Positions 10,808 through 22,435 of a stretch of DNA of 64,000 nucleotides are shown here, piece by piece. Below the pieces are notes generated by a model. That model did no database searches, had not been told where the DNA came from, and was given only the letters and a program-made list of their open reading frames with translations. Within the stretch, counting starts at the first letter, position 1; every line of letters starts with the position of its first letter. Made by a program: the position numbers and the translations under genes. This DNA comes from Cannabis sativa (taxonomy: Eukaryota > Streptophyta > Magnoliopsida > Rosales > Cannabaceae), in assembly GCF_029168945.1 (NCBI RefSeq), contig NC_083602.1, positions 67,104,600-67,168,599 on the forward strand, read 5' to 3'.

Positions 10808-12694
10808 TGTTGGAAATTATTTTACCAGGATCTTAGATCTACTCACAGGTATGTTTATTAACATCCTAAATATGAACTTATTAAAACGATGAAATAAACA
10901 CATATAAAGTTTAAGAAACCTTATATTGGGTGCAGCGGAATTAAATGACTCCTTCCATTCAGATCTCTAACCCTTGTATCCTTTCTGTAACGGAGTATTA
11001 TCAAGATCTGAACCTGGATCTCTTTCTCTGAATCTTTGATGCTGAAACTCCTTTGCTGATGATCTTTCTTCACGATCTTCCTCACTATGATTGAGGTATT
11101 GCTTGCTGTGTGTGGGCACTACTCTAATCACTAAGGTGTTTTGAAATTATCAAGGAAGAAGAGAGAGAGAGGGTGGCGGCGAACGTAGAGAGAGAAATGC
11201 TCAGGTTTTCTGATTCAGAAGTGTAATTTTCCTGAAGCCTTCACTACCTATTTATAGCATTCCACTAGGGTTAGGTTTGAATTATTTGGCATTAAAATAA
11301 TGAAAATATCAGTTTAAAATGCCTACAAAAGTGGCCGGCCATGGCTTATTGGGTTTGGGTCATGCTTTTTGCAATTTTGCAATTTTAACACTTTTGTATC
11401 TGATTTTCTCAAAAATGCCAATTTTCTAATTCAACCATTTAAATGCCAATTCTAACTATTTAATAACTATAAATAATTATTAAATAATATTTTCATTTAT
11501 CATATTTATAAATCGAACCTTACAAAGTATCATAATTAACAAATATGCCCCTAATAACTCTTTCTTTACAATTTCGCCCTTACTTAGTGAAAATTTCCCA
11601 AATAGACATAGTCTAATTTGAGAATTATAATTGATTAATCAAAACCAATTACACGAGTCTTACAAACAATATTATCTCAACTAGTGCGGGGACCATGGGT
11701 CTATATAACCGAGCTTCTAATAAGTAGATCAAGAATTTATCACTAAAATTCACTAACTTATTAATTCTTCGTTGAATCCACACATAGAACTTAGAATTGC
11801 ACTCTCAGTATAGAATGCTCTATATGTTCCACCATATAGACGCATCATTAGTTATCCATTGTTATAATCCTAATTTTATCAATGATCTTCTATATGAATG
11901 ATCTACACTGTAAAGGGATTAGATTACCGTAACACCATACTATGTATTTTATCCTTAAAACACTTGACCCCGTATAAATGATATTTCAGCTTATGTAAAA
12001 TGAGTACTCCACCATTTATGTTCGTTTGGTCAAGCTCGAAGGAGAACATCCTTTGCTTACTATTCGCCAGATAGAAGCTATAGATTCCATGTTTATGTTA
12101 GCGCTCCCACTTAATTGCACTACCGTGTTCCCAAAATGTTCATATCACCTTGACCTAAAAGTAGGCTTAACTAACAAATCAAAGAACACGAATAGCCTTT
12201 CAAGATTGAGCCTAATCATAACAGGATTAAGAACATTTGATCTAGGCTCAACTTGGCGATATTGACTTGAATAGATTTTACGGTAAGTTTAATTAAATCT
12301 AAGTCAAAGTTCAATATCGGTCCCTTCCGATGCATACTCCATGCGTCCAACCTGAGCTTTACTTTAACCAATGTTCTGGAAAGAACATAGCATTTCTCCA
12401 AATGCAAGTAAACTCTTGTTGTAGATTATCATATCAGTTAAACCTTGTGTCTGATAAATCTAGGAAACTTTATTCACATAGTCATGTTTACTTTCCAATG
12501 TGATGACAACACAATAAACAGGATCAAGTATGTGAAAAGGGTTTAAGATGAATTTATAAATCAAATAGACAAGCAATTGATAAAGTGAACCAAAACATAC
12601 ACAAATGAATGAAAAATACTTCTGTTTCTTTATTGATGTTGAATAAAATAGATTACATTGAAATGGAGTTTTATTTAGGGCATAAAACCCAACA
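10808..12694 (-). repeat. 5' LTR of element A
   Basis: 1887 bp; on the minus strand it begins TGTTGGGTTTTATGCCC and ends TTTCCAACA, so both ends are intact. It holds promoter, transcription start and polyadenylation signals of the element. It differs from its partner 2353-4240 by roughly 4-5 percent over the first 400 bp compared by eye. Confidence 0.93.
11248..11258 (-). promoter_or_regulatory. TATA box in 5' LTR of element A
   Basis: GCTATAAATAG on the minus strand. The same element lies at the same LTR position in E (30033-30043) and G (47390-47400), so it is the likely core promoter of the family. Confidence 0.7.
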
Positions 12695-12699
12695 ACATT
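12695..12699. repeat. Target site duplication of A, right copy
   Basis: ACATT, partner of GCATT at 2348-2352 (four of five match). It is part of the gag codons of element B. Confidence 0.75.
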
Positions 12700-12842
12700 A
12701 TCCCCAGGCACTTCAGGTGATGGCTCAGTTAAAACAAACAAGGCACTTTCTCCTATGAGAGCAATATTAATGTTCTCATTCCACTTAGGAAAGTTAGATC
12801 CATTCAGCTTATTTTCAGTTAACAGTGATAAATGGGATTCAT
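12695..12842 (-). pseudogene. Copia gag, N-terminal part (element B)
   Basis: The minus strand encodes the N-terminal gag signature: L-T-E-N-K-L-N-G-S-N-F-P-K-W-N-E-N then I-A-L-I-G-E. This is the start of the gag core whose remainder is at 1630-2352. The codon at the left edge rejoins that part in frame once element A and one target copy are removed. No in-frame ATG precedes the conserved part. An ATG at 12842-12840 sits one base out of frame, so a single-base loss just after the start (near AATCCC) is the simplest reading. A splice-acceptor-like TTTTGTAG lies a little upstream (12860-12867, minus). Confidence 0.8.
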
Positions 12843-13019
12843 TTTGGTAATACAGGATACTACAAAATAATAGAAATCAACAAATAGAAATTAATAATGG
12901 TTTAACACAAAATCAATTCAGAAATTATAAGCACATAGCAAGTAGGAATGATATGAGAAAATACTTAAAAAATTCAATCCTAAATGATTTCCAAGGTTTT
13001 TCAATAAACTGATATCAGT

Positions 13020-13157
13020 GTCCCGTTTAGGCGAGAGTCAAAGCTACCAGCTATTGAATAGAGTTGTCAGCTCATCTAAAATGTTAAACATTCTGGCAAC
13101 CTTTTATTCGATCAAGATTGGAATCCAGCGTTGTCCCGTTTAGGCGAGAGTCAAGGC
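13020..13157 (-). promoter_or_regulatory. Twin 25-mer leader motif, element B
   Basis: Copies at 13020-13044 and 13133-13157, 113 bp apart, nearly the spacing seen in A, D and E, shortly before gag. Confidence 0.65.
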
Positions 13158-14864
13158 TATTCTATCTTATGAGCTACTACCATTGTTTCGCAATTTGCTA
13201 GTCAAATATGGTCGCCACCATTAGGGTGATCTATACCATATAAAACACTTACAAACTACTTATCTTTCGAGATTAAACGGTGCGAAATTGCTAATGAACG
13301 TTTCTCCATTAGGGAGGATTACTCACTAAAACAAACGCGATGTAAAACCAACAATGGAGATCGAATATCTTAATAATAATAAAGCTCATTCTTTAAAATG
13401 CATTTTCTTTATTATTCTAATAAATATACTCATTAAATTCGAATTTAGAATTAAAATTCAAAAATAAGAATTTAATTTAATATTTATAAAATTATACTTA
13501 GATGGTGATTTGAAATAAAATTAATTATTTCCATCTTAGTAATAATCTTAAATATAAATATTAAGGAAATTAATTTAAGTTGTATTAATTTAAATTAATT
13601 AGCAACTTAAAAATTTCCTTGAGAATATATTTATTGTATTCGAAAAGTAAGTATAAAAATTATATAAATTTCGAAAATAATAAAAAACTTAGAAAAGAAA
13701 TACTTCAAGCAAAAATATCACCTATCTAGTTTTTCTTTTGACTAATTAATTCAATTTCTAATAATATATTTTATCCTTCTTTTATTTTAAATTAATCAAT
13801 TAAATGAAAAAATCATTGATATAAGTTGGCCCAAGAATTAATTAAAATAATTAATTAATTTACAACTCAATCTATTTTTTAAGAAAAAATTGCATAATTA
13901 AAATGCAATTTTCGAAATTGATTAATAAAATAAAGAAAAATATATATTTTGAAAATTATTTAAATTTAAGTTGAAAAATTAAATTTCAACCTAAAAATAA
14001 TTTTCTATTTAATTAAGTGTCATGAAAAATAAATAAATATTTAAGTATCATGACGAAAATCAACTTAGATATTTAAATTTTTCAAGTTAATTAAATGTAT
14101 TAAATTCAAGAAATAAATAATTAAGTGCAGAGAAGGCTTCATTATTAATTTCTAGTTTAATACTAGGAAAAATATACTTTAATAAAATTGTACAAAAATT
14201 AATTATTTAAATAATTAATTTCACAATGTATAATATTTTCCTATTTGAATATTAGAAATAATAAGTAGTCTAGAAATAACTATCTAGAAAATATCTTATT
14301 TGACTAAGTATCTTTTTAAAAATTTGAAAAATATCTAATTTAAGTTACATAGAAAAAATCTAGAACTTAAATAATTTCAAATTTAGATTTAATTAAATAT
14401 CTAAAATTAAGTTATAACCACTTAATTTGAAAATATTCCATTTTAAGTTAATATTCGAAAAGATATTAACTTAAAAAATATCTAAAGAATCTTAATAACC
14501 AATGCCTAAAATTCCTCAACTTAATTTTGAAATTTGAAATTCAAAAGATATTCATATTTAAGTTGATTAGTTATAGATAACTAAATATCAACTTAAATAG
14601 GAATATTTAATGAAAAAATTTAAATTAAGCTTCAGAAAGAATCCAGATGGTTATAATTCTATATTTAATTAAATACAAGAAAAATACAAATAGTTTGTCT
14701 AGAAATAATATCTAAAACTAAAAGTATTTTTCTTAAAATTAACTTTAAAATATTAAAATGAAAATAAATTTCATATATTTTAAAAGTTAATTATGTTGCT
14801 AATTCAATTTTATTAGGTCAAACTAGTATAATTAACCTAGTACAGTTATTCAAATCAGGCAAAT

Positions 14865-14956
14865 GGGCCTTCACAATTGGGGTAGTTCATGTGAGGGGGT
14901 GCTGGGTTCAGTATGTCGTACCCACTTCTATGGCTCCCAACTCTCACACAAGGCCC
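14865..14956 (-). promoter_or_regulatory. 92-nt three-tier stem-loop, element B
   Basis: Outer arms 14865-14871 and 14950-14956 (GGGCCTT/AAGGCCC), with the same middle and inner arms as in A. Length is exactly 92. Confidence 0.6.
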
Positions 14957-16120
14957 AAAAGAGAGGAATTTAACCTTAAAATAAATAACTGTTATTAATT
15001 GAATAGGTCCAAAAACTAAATGGACCTAAATAAAATCTATCATGGTGTGACATTTTATTTACCAACAACCTATATGCATCTATATAATAAAATAAACACA
15101 TAGGCTCACACAGGTACACACTTGGATGGATCCTATCATGTTGCTAGGTCATACACAAATGAAAGAAGATTGTAAAATTTACCTGTTACAAATTATTAAC
15201 TTGACCAAGGGAGCCATCAGATCAATAGATCTGGCAAAAAGGTAACCATGGCTATTTGCAATCAAGTAATAATAGGTTTTGAAAACTTACACACAAGCTA
15301 AAACCACATACTCCTCCAACAAGGTTAGCTGGATAGTTGGAAGTAGGATTTATTTAATTTTAAATAAATAAATTTCGAAAATAATTAAATTAAATAAATA
15401 AATAAAATAAATTTAATTTTGAAAAATAAAATAAATAATAATATTAATTTATTTTTCGAAAAAATAAAATAAAATAAAATTTAATTTTCGAAAATAAAAA
15501 AAAATATTATTAATTTAAATTTCGAAAATATTAAAATAAATATTTAAAATTAAACCGACAATTTTGAAAAATTAGGTTTCAACTAACCTAAATATCATTT
15601 CAAAATTTGCTAACTACTTTTTAAAAATTAAATGTTATTTTATAAATAAAAATTAAATAAAAATTAAAAATGATAAATTAAATATCTTTTTCAGATTTTA
15701 AATTTAATTTAAATAAATAAAACAACAAAATTTAAAAGTTAGCAAAATATTTTACATCTATTTAAAATTACATGATTATAGTTATCTTATTTTAAATTTA
15801 AATAAGGTCAAAATATTTTTAAAAAAAAATTAATTATAAAAAATTTAATATATGACCTTAAATTGAAAAAATAAGATAAGATATAATCAAATTTAAAAAT
15901 AAGATAGATAATTAAGAAAAAAAGATAGATATTTACTAATTTCAAATTCAAATTACACTAATATCATTAATTAAAATAAAAAAAAATATTAAATAAATTA
16001 GTTATGATATTTAGAATTGAATTAGGAATAGTAAATATACAAATACAAAACTACACAAAAAATCGGAACTTAAATCCATGAAAAAGCATGAAAAAACGAA
16101 GAAAAACGAAAAATTTGGGA

Positions 16121-16304
16121 GCTGTACGGACGGTATGGCATACCGTCCGCGCGCGCACAGGGAAGGGCTGGCCGAGAAAGCTCGGCGGACAGGGGAAGTT
16201 GCAGCATTCCCGCATGCATAAGGGGCATCAGACCTGGATTCGCTTGCGCATGAGGGGATTCAGACAGCAAGCTCGCCCGTGCTTGTCTGAATTCCTGCTG
16301 TCCG
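16121..16304 (-). promoter_or_regulatory. GC-rich hairpin cluster, element B
   Basis: Hairpins: 16127-16149 (11-bp perfect arms around one base), 16171-16186 (GCCGAG, AAAG, CTCGGC), 16258-16292 (ATTCAGACA with TGTCTGAAT), and an outer pair CGGACAG 16186-16192 with CTGTCCG 16298-16304 that would enclose the third. A and C have related but different sets. Frames of about 95 codons on both strands here look like shadows. Confidence 0.6.
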
Positions 16305-16583
16305 CGCGCGTGGGTGATGCTCAGCATCCCTATCTTTTTTCGAATCTTCAAAAAATCATAACTAATTCAAATTAAATCGAAATTGAGTTCCGTAAAAAAG
16401 TAACTTGCTTAATTTTTTCCATAATATCCAATAAAAAATAATTCTAGAAACAAAATTTCAAATACTTTTCACGAAAATTCACAAACATCAATCAATCATA
16501 ATATAACACTCAATACAACATGAAACCATCCAAATAACAAATAATCATTTTAAAGTCCAAATTTCTTGCAAGCAAATCAATTA

Positions 16584-16600
16584 CCATGGCTCTGAGGCCA
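16584..16600 (-). promoter_or_regulatory. Primer binding site of element B
   Basis: TGGCCTCAGAGCCATGG on the minus strand, two bases from the LTR, identical to that of A. Confidence 0.8.
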
Positions 16601-16602
16601 GT

Positions 16603-18496
16603 TGTTAGAATTTATTTTACCAGGATCTTAGATCTACTCACAAGTATGTTGTTTAAACACCCTAAATAAGAACTTTCTAAAACGATAAATAAACACATAT
16701 AAAGTTAAGAAAACCTTACATTGATGCAGCGGAATTAATGTCTCCTTCCACTCAGATCTCTAACCCTTGTATCCTTTTTGTAGCAGAGTATAATCAAGAT
16801 CTGAGCCCGAATGTCCTTCTTCTTTGAGTTTGATCCTTCACAGTCTTCCAATCTATGATTGAGTTACTGCTTGCTGTGTGTGGGCACTCACTCTTTCACT
16901 AGGGTCTCGAAATTTATGAAGGGAAAAGAGAGAAGGGGTTTCGGCCAGGTATAGAAAATAGGGAAGGCTCAGTTTTTCTGAAGAGAGAAATTTCTGTCAG
17001 ATAACTAATGATGTGTATTTTGACTGAGCCATCACTTTCTATTTATAGGCCACTACTAGGTTTAGGTTAGGAATTATTTGGCATTAAAATAATGAAAAAA
17101 TCAATTTGAAAATCCACAAATAGTGGCCGGCCACGGTGTGTTAATGGGCCCCACTTAATTCTGCAGTTTTAACAAATTTCATTTCTATTTTCTCAAAAAC
17201 GCCAATTTTCCAAATCTAACCTTTTAAATGCCAAAAGTAATTATTTAATAACTAAAATAGATTATTAAATAATATTATCATTTAATTTAATTATTAACTA
17301 GACATATAAAGTCCATTAATAAATAAATAAACCTAGAATCTCTTTTCTTTACAATTTCACCCCTGTTTAGTGAAAATTCACAAATTAGACATAGTCTAAC
17401 TTTAGAATTATAATTGATCAATCACGAATCAATTAATGAGTCTTACAAGCAGAATGTTCTCAACTAGAATGGGGACCATGGATCTATATGCTGAGCTTCC
17501 AATAAGTGAACCAAATTTACCAAGTAAATTCCTACTTATTAATTCTTCGTTGAATCTACTCTTAGAACTTAGAATTGCACTCTCAGACTTATATAGAGCA
17601 TATTATATGTTCCACGATATCAATATGCTATCTCATTTAACCATTGTTATAATCTTATTGTGATTTAAAGATCCTCTATATAGATGATCTACATCGAGAT
17701 GGGATTTCTTTACCGTTCTCACCCCTCAATGTATTTTGCCCCTTAAAACACTTAGCTACCTGTAAATGGTGTTTAGTGATCTAATAATTAGTCAGTTAAA
17801 CAAGAGCTCATCCATTTACTTCTATTTGCTAAGCTCGAAGGGAATCATCACTTGACTTCTATACACCAGTAGAAGCTATAGATTCCATATTTATGTTCAG
17901 CACTCCCACTCAATCATACTATCACGTTCCCAAAATATACGTATCACCCTGACCTAAAAGTAGGCTTAACTAATAAATCAAAGAACATGAATAGCACTCC
18001 TGAGTTGAGCCTAAGCATATCAGGATTTAGATTCTTTTAATCTTAAGATCAACTACTGATATTGACTTGGAAAGATATATATAACGGTAAGTTTGTAATA
18101 TCTTAACTTAGTTGCAATATCGGTCCAGTCTAATGTATACTCCATACATTCAAAACTAGTATACTTTACTAATGTCCTGGAAAGAACATAACACTTACTC
18201 CAAGTGTAAGTACACATCATCGCTGATTATCACATTAGTGTAAATCCAATAACACTGATGAAACAGGGACCAAGTCTTTTGATTCATATGATCACAATCA
18301 CATTCCACTGTGTTGATGATACTGTAATTGTGAATAAACATATGATCTGGATTTAACTGATTTTGTGTGTGTGAATGTAATAAACATATTAAACCATTAG
18401 CATGTAAAATTCATGCAAACATCAATCACTTCAAATTTCTTGTATTGATAACTAATCAGATTGTAAAGAGTTTTATTTAGGGTATAAAACCCAACA
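16603..18496 (-). repeat. 5' LTR of element B
   Basis: 1894 bp. On the minus strand it begins TGTTGGGTTTTATACCC and ends AATTCTAACA. It is more diverged from A than the A LTRs are from each other, in keeping with a separate subfamily. Right flank is C leader sequence. Confidence 0.9.
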
Positions 18497-19520
18497 CATG
18501 GCCCCCCTTAATTTCTATAAATGTATACTTATAAGTATATAAAAGATATATATTAATAATCAATTTTTGAAAATGCTATAAAATAAAACAAAATAAATCC
18601 TGAAAAATTATTCTAATTTTATGTTGGTCCAAAATTAATTTTAAAAAAAAAATTCAACATAATATAATTTTCCTATTTAATTAATATTTAAGAAAATTAT
18701 CAAATATTTAAGTATCATGATTAAAATCAACTTAAATATTAAATTTCTATTTAATTAAATATAACTAGAAAAATACTTCAAGCAAACAGACAATAACTAT
18801 CTAGACTTTCACTAACTAATTACATTATTTTCTAATTATAATATATTTTAGTTAATCATTAAATGAAAAAATTATTGATTTAAGTTGGTTTAAAATTAAT
18901 TAAAATAAATAAATTTTTAACTTTAATCTACTTTTTTTAAAAAAAAAATTAAAAATTTCTGCATTTAAATAAAAAAAAATGCAATTTCGAATTCTATAAA
19001 AAAATAATTAATAAAATAAAAATAAAATATATTTTGAAAATTATTCAAGATTTAAGTTGTTCTGAAATTAAAATTTCCAATTTAAAATAATTTTCTATTT
19101 AATTAAATATTCTGAAAATAATAATATTTAATTATCAAGAATGATATCTACTTAAATATTTAATTTCTAATTTAATTAAAAGTATTAAATACAAGAATTA
19201 AATAATCAAGTGTAAAATAAACTTAATTATTAATTCAAATTTAATACTAGGAAAAAAATATTCTTAATTAAGTTGATCCAAAATTAATAATTTTCAACTT
19301 AAAATATTTTCCTAAATAAATATTAGAAAATGTAATTAGCTACTAGAAATTACTACCTAGAATATATCTCAATTAACTAAGTGTTTTTCTAAAATTAACT
19401 TTAAAATATTCAATGAAAAATAAATTTCATATATTTTAAAGTTAATTATGTTGCTAATTCAATTTTAATCAGGTTAGACTAATATAATTAAACTAATACA
19501 ATTATTTAAATAAGGTAAAT

Positions 19521-19613
19521 GAGCCTTCACAATTGGGGTGGTTCATGTGAGGGAGGGCTGGGTTCAGTATGTCATACCCACTACAAAGGCCCCCTAACTC
19601 TCACACAAGACCC
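19521..19613 (-). promoter_or_regulatory. Three-tier stem-loop, element C
   Basis: Sense outer arms are GGGTCTT and AAGGCTC. Each arm has one change from the family form, yet all seven positions still pair if G-U pairs are allowed. Length is 93. Middle (TGTGAG/CTCACA) and inner arms are kept. Confidence 0.55.
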
Positions 19614-21020
19614 AAAGGAGAGGAATTTGACCATTAAATAAATAATTGTTATTAATTGAATAAGCCCAAATTTAATTGGGCCTAAATAAAATTACCTAAA
19701 TGAAAATTTTATTTTAGCAACTTAGTCCATTTAATTAATAAACTTAAATGGGTTTCCTATATGCCTCTATGCCCAAAAGCAAACATATAGGCTCACACAG
19801 GTCAAATGATTTGGATGTGCCCTATCATGTTACTAGATTTACACAGATGAAAGAAATTACAAAATTTACCTGTTACAAATTATTTATAAGATTTATTGAC
19901 AATTGAACTATGATTAAAATCAGATCATTGGATCTGTTAACAAGTTAATCATACAAATTTAGATCAAATAAATAATAGGTTTGTAAAAAAATTTGAATAA
20001 TTAATTAAATAATCAAACAATACAAACCAAAACAAGTAACAGATAATCTGGAAAGTAGGCTAAGATTTCTCTATTTTAAAATTTTAAAAATTAAAATTTT
20101 AAAAAAAACCTAATTAGAATTTAAATTTAGGTTGTTAGAGAATATTTGAAAAAATTCAAAAAAAAAAAACTAACAAACTCCTAAATTTCCTAAATTCTAA
20201 CTTAAATTCAAATATCTAACCAATTTTTCAAATTTCAAGTTTATTCAAAATTTAAATTATTTAAATTTCTAATAAGATAATATAATATCTTGAATTTTAA
20301 AAAAAAATTAGATATTCCTAATATTATATTCTTAGTCTTATAATTTAATAAATTAAATATTACAAAATAAACTATTTGAAAAATAAGATATTTAATGGTT
20401 AGAATATTTCTAATTTTATTAAAAATAAAATAAAATAAGTTTGAAAAAAAATTTAATGGTTAGAAACCCTAAAATTTCTATTCAAACCTAAACAAACCAA
20501 TTTTTTAAATTTCATGTTATTTTTGCCAAAATTAATTTTAATAAAAAAAAATATCTAATAAGATAAAATGTCAAAACTAATATATTTCTAATCTTATAAT
20601 TTTAATTAATAAAATATATTTCAAAATAACAAATTTTTAAAAAAAGTTATGGTTGGCAAATTTTGAAATTTAAACAAGATTATTTTTTAAAAATAAAATT
20701 TTAATATCAAAATAAGATCATTCAAATTTAATAAAAAAATGTAATATCGAATCTTATAATTAAAATAAATAAAATAATCTAAAATTTTAAAATTAAACAT
20801 AAGGCTATTTTTGTGAGAAATTAAATTTTTAAAATTTAAAGCTTACTAATATTTAAAACTAATTTTAATTAATTAAAAATTAATTTTATTCTGACAATTA
20901 GATTTTTAATTGGAAATTTAGATTCTACACAAAATTCTACCAAAATTTTAAATTTTGTTTCAATGAAAAAGGATTTTTGAATCAAAAGATATGAAGAAAA
21001 CAAATTTGACGCACAAGGCA

Positions 21021-21200
21021 TACCCCTGCGCGTGCAGAATTGGAGGAGTGGCCGAGTGACAAGGCTGCATGCAGCCTACTTGGCCGAGGGAGCTCGGCGT
21101 GACATGGCTTCAGACAGCCCGTGTTTGAGCTTCCTCGGTCAGGTTGTCTGAAGACGCGTAGGGATGCCGGCTGTCCCCTAGGTGCGCGCGCATACGTGCA
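21021..21200 (-). promoter_or_regulatory. GC-rich hairpin cluster, element C
   Basis: Contains a perfect 16-base palindrome at 21062-21077 (AGGCTGCA and its mirror), GCCGAG-GGAG-CTCGGC at 21083-21098, and CTTCAGACA with TGTCTGAAG (21108-21116, 21145-21153). The second and third have counterparts in B. Confidence 0.6.
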
Positions 21201-21463
21201 TTCAAAACCACATATTTTCATCCAAATTCAAAAAATCATAACTAATTCATAAAAAAATCAAATTGGGTTCTGTAAAAGTGTAAATTCATTAATTTTTCAT
21301 CTACTTTCCAGTAAAAATATTTTCAGAACGAAATTAAAAATATTTTTACAACATATACTGCGATTTCCAAACAATCATCAAATAAGCACATAAATCATCA
21401 TGAAACCATCCAAATCAACACAAAAGATCGTTTTAATTCACATTTCATGGAAGTAAATCATTA

Positions 21464-21480
21464 CCATGGCTCTAAGGCCA
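21464..21480 (-). promoter_or_regulatory. Primer binding site of element C
   Basis: TGGCCTTAGAGCCATGG on the minus strand; one further change from the A/B form. Confidence 0.75.
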
Positions 21481-21482
21481 GT

Positions 21483-22431
21483 TGTTAGAATATGTTTTAC
21501 GAGGATCTAGATTTACTAGCATGTATGTTGTTTAACATCCTAAATATGAATTTCTAAAACAATGTAAATAAACACATATAAAGTTTATGAAACCTTACAG
21601 TGGGTGGAGCAGAATATTAATAGCTCTTTCCACTCAGATCTCTAACCCTTATATCCTGTCTGTAGCAGAGTATCACCAAGATCTGAGCCCAAATTTCCTT
21701 CTCTTGGTTCTGGATTCTTCACAGCCTTACACACTATGATTGAGATACCACTTGATGTGTGTGGGCACTCACTCTATCACTCAAGGTATGAAAATATGAA
21801 GAGAGAAAGAGAGTGGCTGGTTCGAAAATAATAGAAGAAGAAGGCTTAGGAAATTTTTTACTGAAGGTGAATTTTCATCATCTTTAAGTGTGAGCCATCA
21901 CTATCTATTTATAGGCAACCACCTAGGTTTAGGTTAGGATTAATTAGGCATTAAAATAATGGAAATTCCTTCCCTAGTGGTCGGCCATAGGATGTTTGGG
22001 CCCCCACTTTGAATTTTTCCATTTTACAGCAATCTTTCCTTATTTTTTCAAAAATGCTATTTTTTTTTTCCAATTCTAACCACTTAAATGCCAAAATTAT
22101 TTATTTAATTATTAAAATTAATTATCAAATAAAATTACCATTTAATATATTTATTAATTAGACTTAATAAAGTCTCTTAATTAATAAATAAGACCTAGAA
22201 TCTCTTTTCTTCACAATTATGCCCTTGCGTAGTGAAAATTCATAAACTAGACCTAGTCTAATTTTAGAATTATAATTGATTAATTAAAATCAATCACCTG
22301 AGTCTTACAAGCATTATGGTCTCAACTAGTATGGGGACCATGGGCCTATACAACCGAGCTTCCAACAAGCAGAACTAAAATTTACCAAGTAAATTTCCTA
22401 ACTTATTAATTCCTTATTGCATCCACCATAG
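21483..22431 (-). repeat. 5' LTR of element C, left half
   Basis: On the minus strand this is the R-U5 half, ending AACATATTCTAACA. It stops at the CATAG target duplication of element E and continues at 38773. Confidence 0.85.
22427..22431. repeat. Target site duplication of E, left copy
   Basis: CATAG, identical to 38768-38772. It is followed by TGTT (22432-22435), the first four bases of the E LTR. Confidence 0.8.
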
Positions 22432-22435
22432 TGTT

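Larger units (their letters stand above)
2353..12694 (-). mobile_element. Copia element A, complete but inactive, nested in B
   Basis: This is a full-length minus-strand Ty1/copia element of 10.3 kb: 3' LTR 2353-4240, polypurine tract, decayed gag-pol 4270-7898, leader 7899-10788, primer site 10789-10805, 5' LTR 10808-12694. Order gag-protease-integrase-RT-RNase H is the copia order. RT wording (Q-M-D-V-K-T-A-F-L-N-G, Y-G-L-K-Q-A-S-R-S-W, Y-V-D-D) resembles the Tork/Angela (BARE-1-like) lineages. The two LTRs differ by a few percent by eye, and pol has several frameshifts and a stop, so it is not a very recent insertion. It is inserted in the gag gene of element B. Confidence 0.9.
12843..16583 (-). 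other. Long untranslated leader of element B
   Basis: About 3.7 kb without accepted genes. AT-rich, simple-sequence-like stretches alternate with islands shared with A: twin motif 13020-13157, hairpin block about 13310-13360, the 92-nt stem-loop 14865-14956, and the GC-rich cluster 16121-16304. The 13380-14400 part has no counterpart in A (whose leader is shorter) but matches the leader in D and E. Confidence 0.75.
1..18496 (-). mobile_element. Copia element B, 5' part (interrupted by A)
   Basis: This is a minus-strand long-LTR Ty1/copia element. Its 5' LTR is 16603-18496, followed (reading leftward) by primer site, a 3.7 kb leader, gag, and a decayed pol running off the left window edge. 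Element A (2353-12694) is inserted in gag. B itself ends inside the leader of the older element C: sequence right of 18496 continues as C leader up to the C primer site at 21464. The B 3' LTR and left target duplication lie outside the window, so the whole length is unknown. The five bases right of the LTR are CATGG, the expected target duplication. Confidence 0.85.
18497..21463 (-). other. Leader of element C
   Basis: About 3 kb of AT-rich sequence with no gene. It keeps the 92-nt stem-loop (19521-19613) and a GC-rich hairpin cluster (21021-21200). It ends at the B insertion, so the twin motif and gag are not in this window. Confidence 0.7.

Noticed and set aside
16070..16375. Overlapping frames of 64-95 codons over GC-rich patches (also 10301-10568 and 20982-21221)
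   Set aside because: GC-rich hairpin DNA lacks stop codons on both strands. Frames exist in both directions, differ between copies and resemble no protein.
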